A stretch of 7,926 bases of DNA, taken from NCBI GenBank assembly GCA_017883485.1, contig JADGNM010000106.1:1-7926 (forward strand), written 5' to 3'. The stretch comes from Methanosarcina sp. Its GTDB lineage: Archaea; Halobacteriota; Methanosarcinia; Methanosarcinales; Methanosarcinaceae. Shown here piece after piece: positions 5,679-7,926 of this stretch. Position 1 is the stretch's first letter. Every line of letters starts with the position of its first letter. Both the position numbers and the translations under genes were made by a program. The notes below the pieces were generated by a model that saw only the letters and a list, made by a program, of their open reading frames with translations, did no database searches and was not told the DNA's origin.

Positions 5679-6356
5679 TTATTTCATGTTCGTTTTCTCC
5701 ACCGCAGATCTAATCATACTCTCAAGATCTTCAGCCTTGTTGATATTCGCAAAAGTTCTCAGCTCAGGATCAAGCTTCTGGATTTCCGAAACCTCAACAA
5801 ACACCACATCCTGCATTTCAAAAACGGGCGTAAGTACGGATCGTCTTCCTTTCTCAAAGATTTTTTCGATTTCAGGAATCAGTTTTCTGGAATAAACAGC
5901 ATGCAATGGCTCAAACTTTCCATCTTCCCATCTTGGGAGAGCAGCATCGTGCGCGCTTGTTTTCTCAAACAAAAAGTCTACAACCCTTGAATTGACGAAA
6001 GGCATATCTCCCGCACAGACAAAGGAATACTCTGACCTGGATTCGAGCAGTCCTGCCCGGATGCCTTCAAGGGGGCCGGCGTCTTCTAAAGTGTCAAAAC
6101 AAAATCTGATTTCACTGGAATGAAATTTTTCAATCACTGGCTTGAACATTTGCTCCTGGGTTTTGTCCCGGACCGAGAGAACTATATCGTCCACAACCTG
6201 GAAAAGGCTTTCAAGTAAGCGTTCGAGGATTGTTTTTCCTTCAAATTCGAGAAGGGCTTTTTCGACCACGCCCATCCGTCTACCTTTTCCTCCTGCAAGG
6301 ACGACAGCACTTCTGGGCCTTGTTTTTCCTTTTTCAGGTTCTTTTTTTTCACCCAT
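5679..6356 (-). CDS. mobA: Molybdenum cofactor guanylyltransferase MobA
   Basis: MobA transfers GMP from GTP to Mo- or W-molybdopterin, giving the guanine dinucleotide cofactor. In methanogens this cofactor is needed by formylmethanofuran dehydrogenase, among others. The 225-residue cytosolic protein has the nucleotidyltransferase signature LAGGKGRRMG (20-29) followed by EKALLEFEG with K33, then GPLEGIRAGL (94-103), CAGDMPF (114-120) containing the metal-binding aspartate D117, and FANINKAEDL (202-211). Length is normal for the family. The ATG at 6356 is immediately preceded by an in-frame TGA, so it is the first possible start. It adds a lysine-rich leader of about 15 residues before the signature. 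No Shine-Dalgarno sequence precedes it. It follows mobB after 66 bases on the same strand and is surely cotranscribed with it. A molybdopterin cytidylyltransferase or another sugar-type transferase is less likely given the mobB neighbour. Confidence 0.92.
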   Translation of the reverse strand: MGEKKEPEKGKTRPRSAVVLAGGKGRRMGVVEKALLEFEGKTILERLLESLFQVVDDIVLSVRDKTQEQMFKPVIEKFHSSEIRFCFDTLEDAGPLEGIRAGLLESRSEYSFVCAGDMPFVNSRVVDFLFEKTSAHDAALPRWEDGKFEPLHAVYSRKLIPEIEKIFEKGRRSVLTPVFEMQDVVFVEVSEIQKLDPELRTFANINKAEDLESMIRSAVEKTNMK

Positions 6357-6386
6357 TCAATCAATCCGGGGTTTTTTGCTTTTTGT

Positions 6387-6407
6387 TTACCCACGAAACT
6401 TTTTCAT
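6387..6407 (-). other. Seven-codon mini-ORF between mobB and mobA
   Basis: ATG AAA AAG TTT CGT GGG TAA (MKKFRG) lies in the mobB-mobA spacer with a good purine-rich site, TAAAGGAAAGA, just upstream (6408-6418). mobA itself has no such site. The mini-ORF may only be chance, or ribosomes recruited there could reinitiate at the mobA ATG 31 bases beyond its stop. Confidence 0.25.
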
Positions 6408-6422
6408 TCTTTCCTTTAGTTT

Positions 6423-7319
6423 TCAGGCCTGCTTTTTATCTTGCTCTTTGTCGTGGACCCAGAACTCTTCTTTTTCCGTAAATTCCTTTTTCCAGATTGG
6501 GGCTTCGGCTTTTATCCGCTCTATGGCTTCGCTGAGGGCTGGGAAGAGTTCGGTCCTGTGGGCGGCTGCAATAACAATGTATACTATGTCTTCTCCGGCT
6601 TTGATGACGCCTGTTTTGTGGTGAATCAGGATTTCATGGATTCCTTCTTTTTGCTTTAGCTCTTTCCTGATTTTTTCCAGGGCTTTTGAGGCTTCTGGTT
6701 CATATTTCTCGAATTCGAGCCTGGAAATTTTTTCGCTTCCGGCCAGTTCGTGGACAATGCCTGTAAATGTGCCGATTGCACCTGCTTTTCTGATGGAAGG
6801 ATCTTTCCGGGCTTTCTTAATAAGAGCTTCAAGGGTGTAGCGGTCCGGCTGGACGAGGGCCATTTCAACAAGAGAAGTCGTCAATTCCTCATGCATGTCG
6901 ATATCCTCCGGTATCCTGAAGATGACTTTTGAGATTTCCTGAAGGCCTCCAAGCACGATTTTCGGAAGATTGCTCTCCTTAAACCCTTCTACCACGGCAA
7001 AATCAAAGCCCTGGTCGCAAAGCATATCAAGTGCATCATCAAGATTCAGGTCTCTGGAGAAACTGACAAGCTCGGTGCCTGGCGTCGCCGAGCCTTTTAT
7101 ACCTGTAATGCCAGTTGTCCCTGTGCCTGTTATTCCTATTACCATGTCAGCGCCTGCGTCAAAATGCCTGCCAGTATCCGTTTCTACAGGATTGAGGCGC
7201 TGTTCCCCCATGTGCTTTACAGTGCCCACTGCCCCAAATTCGGAAAGTTTCCGGACAAGGGCTGTAACAAGGGCTGTCTTGCCCGATTTTTTATACCCGA
7301 CAACTGAAATGACTTTCAT
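6423..7319 (-). CDS. mobB: MobB-MoaE fusion: molybdopterin guanine dinucleotide adaptor and molybdopterin synthase large subunit
   Basis: This 298-residue protein joins two steps of molybdenum-cofactor synthesis. The N-terminal MobB part (about 1-160) has the P-loop GYKKSGKT (8-15), a TVKHMG segment and VEGFK (110-114). MobB proteins bind GTP and assist MobA. The C-terminal part (about 178-288) is MoaE-like: GAIGTFTGIVH, then LEFEKYEPEASKALEKI, IHHKTGVIKAGE (232-243), AAHRTELF and APIWKKE (273-279), whose lysines match the active-site region of MoaE. MoaE with MoaD puts the dithiolene sulfurs on precursor Z. Residues 62-82 are a Gly/Thr/Ile-rich low-complexity insert. The ATG at 7319 is preferred over a TTG one codon upstream. 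No clear Shine-Dalgarno sequence is present. It is the first gene of the operon with mobA. I see no frameshift that could explain the fusion as an artefact. Confidence 0.92.
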   Translation of the reverse strand: MKVISVVGYKKSGKTALVTALVRKLSEFGAVGTVKHMGEQRLNPVETDTGRHFDAGADMVIGITGTGTTGITGIKGSATPGTELVSFSRDLNLDDALDMLCDQGFDFAVVEGFKESNLPKIVLGGLQEISKVIFRIPEDIDMHEELTTSLVEMALVQPDRYTLEALIKKARKDPSIRKAGAIGTFTGIVHELAGSEKISRLEFEKYEPEASKALEKIRKELKQKEGIHEILIHHKTGVIKAGEDIVYIVIAAAHRTELFPALSEAIERIKAEAPIWKKEFTEKEEFWVHDKEQDKKQA

Positions 7320-7343
7320 CAAAGGACGTTATGAGCTTTCCGG

Positions 7344-7348
7344 TATAA
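7344..7348 (-). promoter_or_regulatory. Candidate TATA element of the mobBA operon
   Basis: The minus strand reads TCTTATACCG here, centred about 27 bases before the mobB ATG, which would make the mRNA leaderless and fits the lack of a Shine-Dalgarno sequence. The alternative AATAAAAAGT at 7361-7370 would leave a leader of about 20 bases. Confidence 0.3.
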
Positions 7349-7349
7349 G

Positions 7350-7926
7350 AAAGGGCCGGCACTTTTTATTACATCGTTGAAGAAAAAGTTTACACTTCAT
7401 AAACATGCTTTTATTCTGTAATGATGTTCAAAAGTGTAATCAATAAATTATCCTTTGACTAGAACATTTAATAATAAATCGCAGAAAACGCGGAAAATGC
7501 GAAAGAAAAGAATTTCGGGCACAGTTTCTTCCGGATATGATAGTGTTATATTGAAAAGCAAATTTGAAGCTAAAATGAGAAAATGCATGGTTTTTACTGA
7601 AAACCTATACATCAGTAAAACAATAAATCCCTATTTGCAGTGAAGAAAAAGGGATATAGAGTTATTTAGAATTTAAATAACTTTCTGCATATACCCACGT
7701 TCTAACTCTTATTGGCAAACTCGCGCATTTGTAAAAAAAATAAATTTATAATTAAATTAATGAAGATGAAAATATATGTTCACCAATCCCAATCACAGGT
7801 GATAAACAGACATTTTAACTTGAAAATAAAAAACGTTACTATTCAGCCTACTTGAAAAAAAGTTATAGTCTCAGCTAAATGCTGCAACTATCAGAATAAT
7901 AGCGGCGCTTGATTGAGTGCCGCTAG
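7350..7926. other. AT-rich gene-free stretch upstream of mobB
   Basis: I see no convincing gene in nearly 580 bases. A 49-codon plus-strand frame (7497-7643) and a 31-codon one (7760-7855, MKMKIYVHQSQ...) start with ATG but lack a ribosome-binding site and any recognisable family. The second follows the AT-rich box AAATTTATAAT by only about 10-15 bases, too close for a normal promoter. The right edge carries a strong hairpin (7900-7925) and the 13-base sequence shared with 2800-2812. The region may hold regulatory DNA or old mobile-element debris. Confidence 0.45.
7900..7925. repeat. GC-rich hairpin at the right edge
   Basis: TAGCGGC (7900-7906) and GCCGCTA (7919-7925) pair exactly. The stem extends inward to 11 bp with two G-U pairs, leaving a GATT loop. 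The window ends here, so a following T-run or neighbouring gene cannot be seen. It could be a terminator for a gene to the right or an element end. Confidence 0.5.

Noticed and set aside
6182..6394. 70-codon minus-strand frame overlapping the mobA start in another frame
   Set aside because: It starts at GTG and reads the lysine-rich mobA leader in the wrong frame. The mobA signature motifs are all in the other frame, so this is a shadow and not evidence for a frameshift.
5679..7319. Functional link between the Roco protein and the mob genes
   Set aside because: They share only strand and proximity. Two terminator-like hairpins and 260 bases separate them, and the biochemistry of Mo-cofactor synthesis needs no Roco protein.
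7455..7643. 62-codon plus-strand frame
   Set aside because: It begins at TTG with no ribosome site, is very rich in Lys/Arg/Ser and resembles no family I know. It may be chance in AT-rich DNA.
7760..7855. 31-codon plus-strand frame MKMKIYVHQSQ...
   Set aside because: There is no Shine-Dalgarno sequence and the TATA-like box is too close to the ATG. It is too short to support by sequence alone, so it is mentioned only within the gene-free stretch.

Overview
The window looks like a chromosomal segment of a methanogenic archaeon, most likely a Methanosarcina. The evidence is archaeal-type TATA boxes with little Shine-Dalgarno use, a MobB-MoaE fusion next to mobA, a LRR-Roc-COR GTPase of the kind known from Methanosarcina barkeri, a DbpA-like DEAD-box helicase, and long AT-rich gaps holding decayed mobile-element DNA. 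No species was assigned by a search. Every convincing gene lies on the minus strand, so the window reads from right to left in transcriptional order.

Right part (about 5680-7926): an AT-rich stretch of about 600 bases without a convincing gene leads into a two-gene molybdenum-cofactor operon. The first gene encodes a MobB P-loop domain fused to a MoaE domain (the large subunit of molybdopterin synthase). The second, 66 bases downstream, encodes MobA, the guanylyltransferase. Together they would cover sulfur insertion into molybdopterin and its conversion to the guanine dinucleotide used by formylmethanofuran dehydrogenase and other Mo/W enzymes. A GC-rich hairpin with a T-run (5592-5606) probably ends the operon.

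Middle (about 2890-5620): a single-gene locus for a Roco protein. It has seven 23-residue leucine-rich repeats, a Roc GTPase domain with all expected G motifs, a COR domain and a helical basic tail, but no kinase. The best start is the ATG at 5418, not the upstream TTG at 5499. Directly downstream (2910-3037) lies a decayed copy of the first ~39 codons of the same kind of gene, about 74% identical by hand alignment. It has a lost start codon, a stop and a frameshift, so it is the ghost of a tandem Roco or LRR paralogue. Similar GC-rich hairpins in inverted orientation flank the locus at 2902-2918 and 5592-5606.

Between Roco and helicase (1806-3081): relic territory. It holds the C-terminal end of a degenerate transposase (2359-2688, minus strand) and no intact gene.

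Left part (1-1805): a 574-residue DEAD-box RNA helicase with a C-terminal DbpA-type RNA-binding domain and a basic tail. A strong TATA box only about 10 bases past its stop codon appears to drive the next minus-strand gene, of which only the first 13 codons lie in the window.
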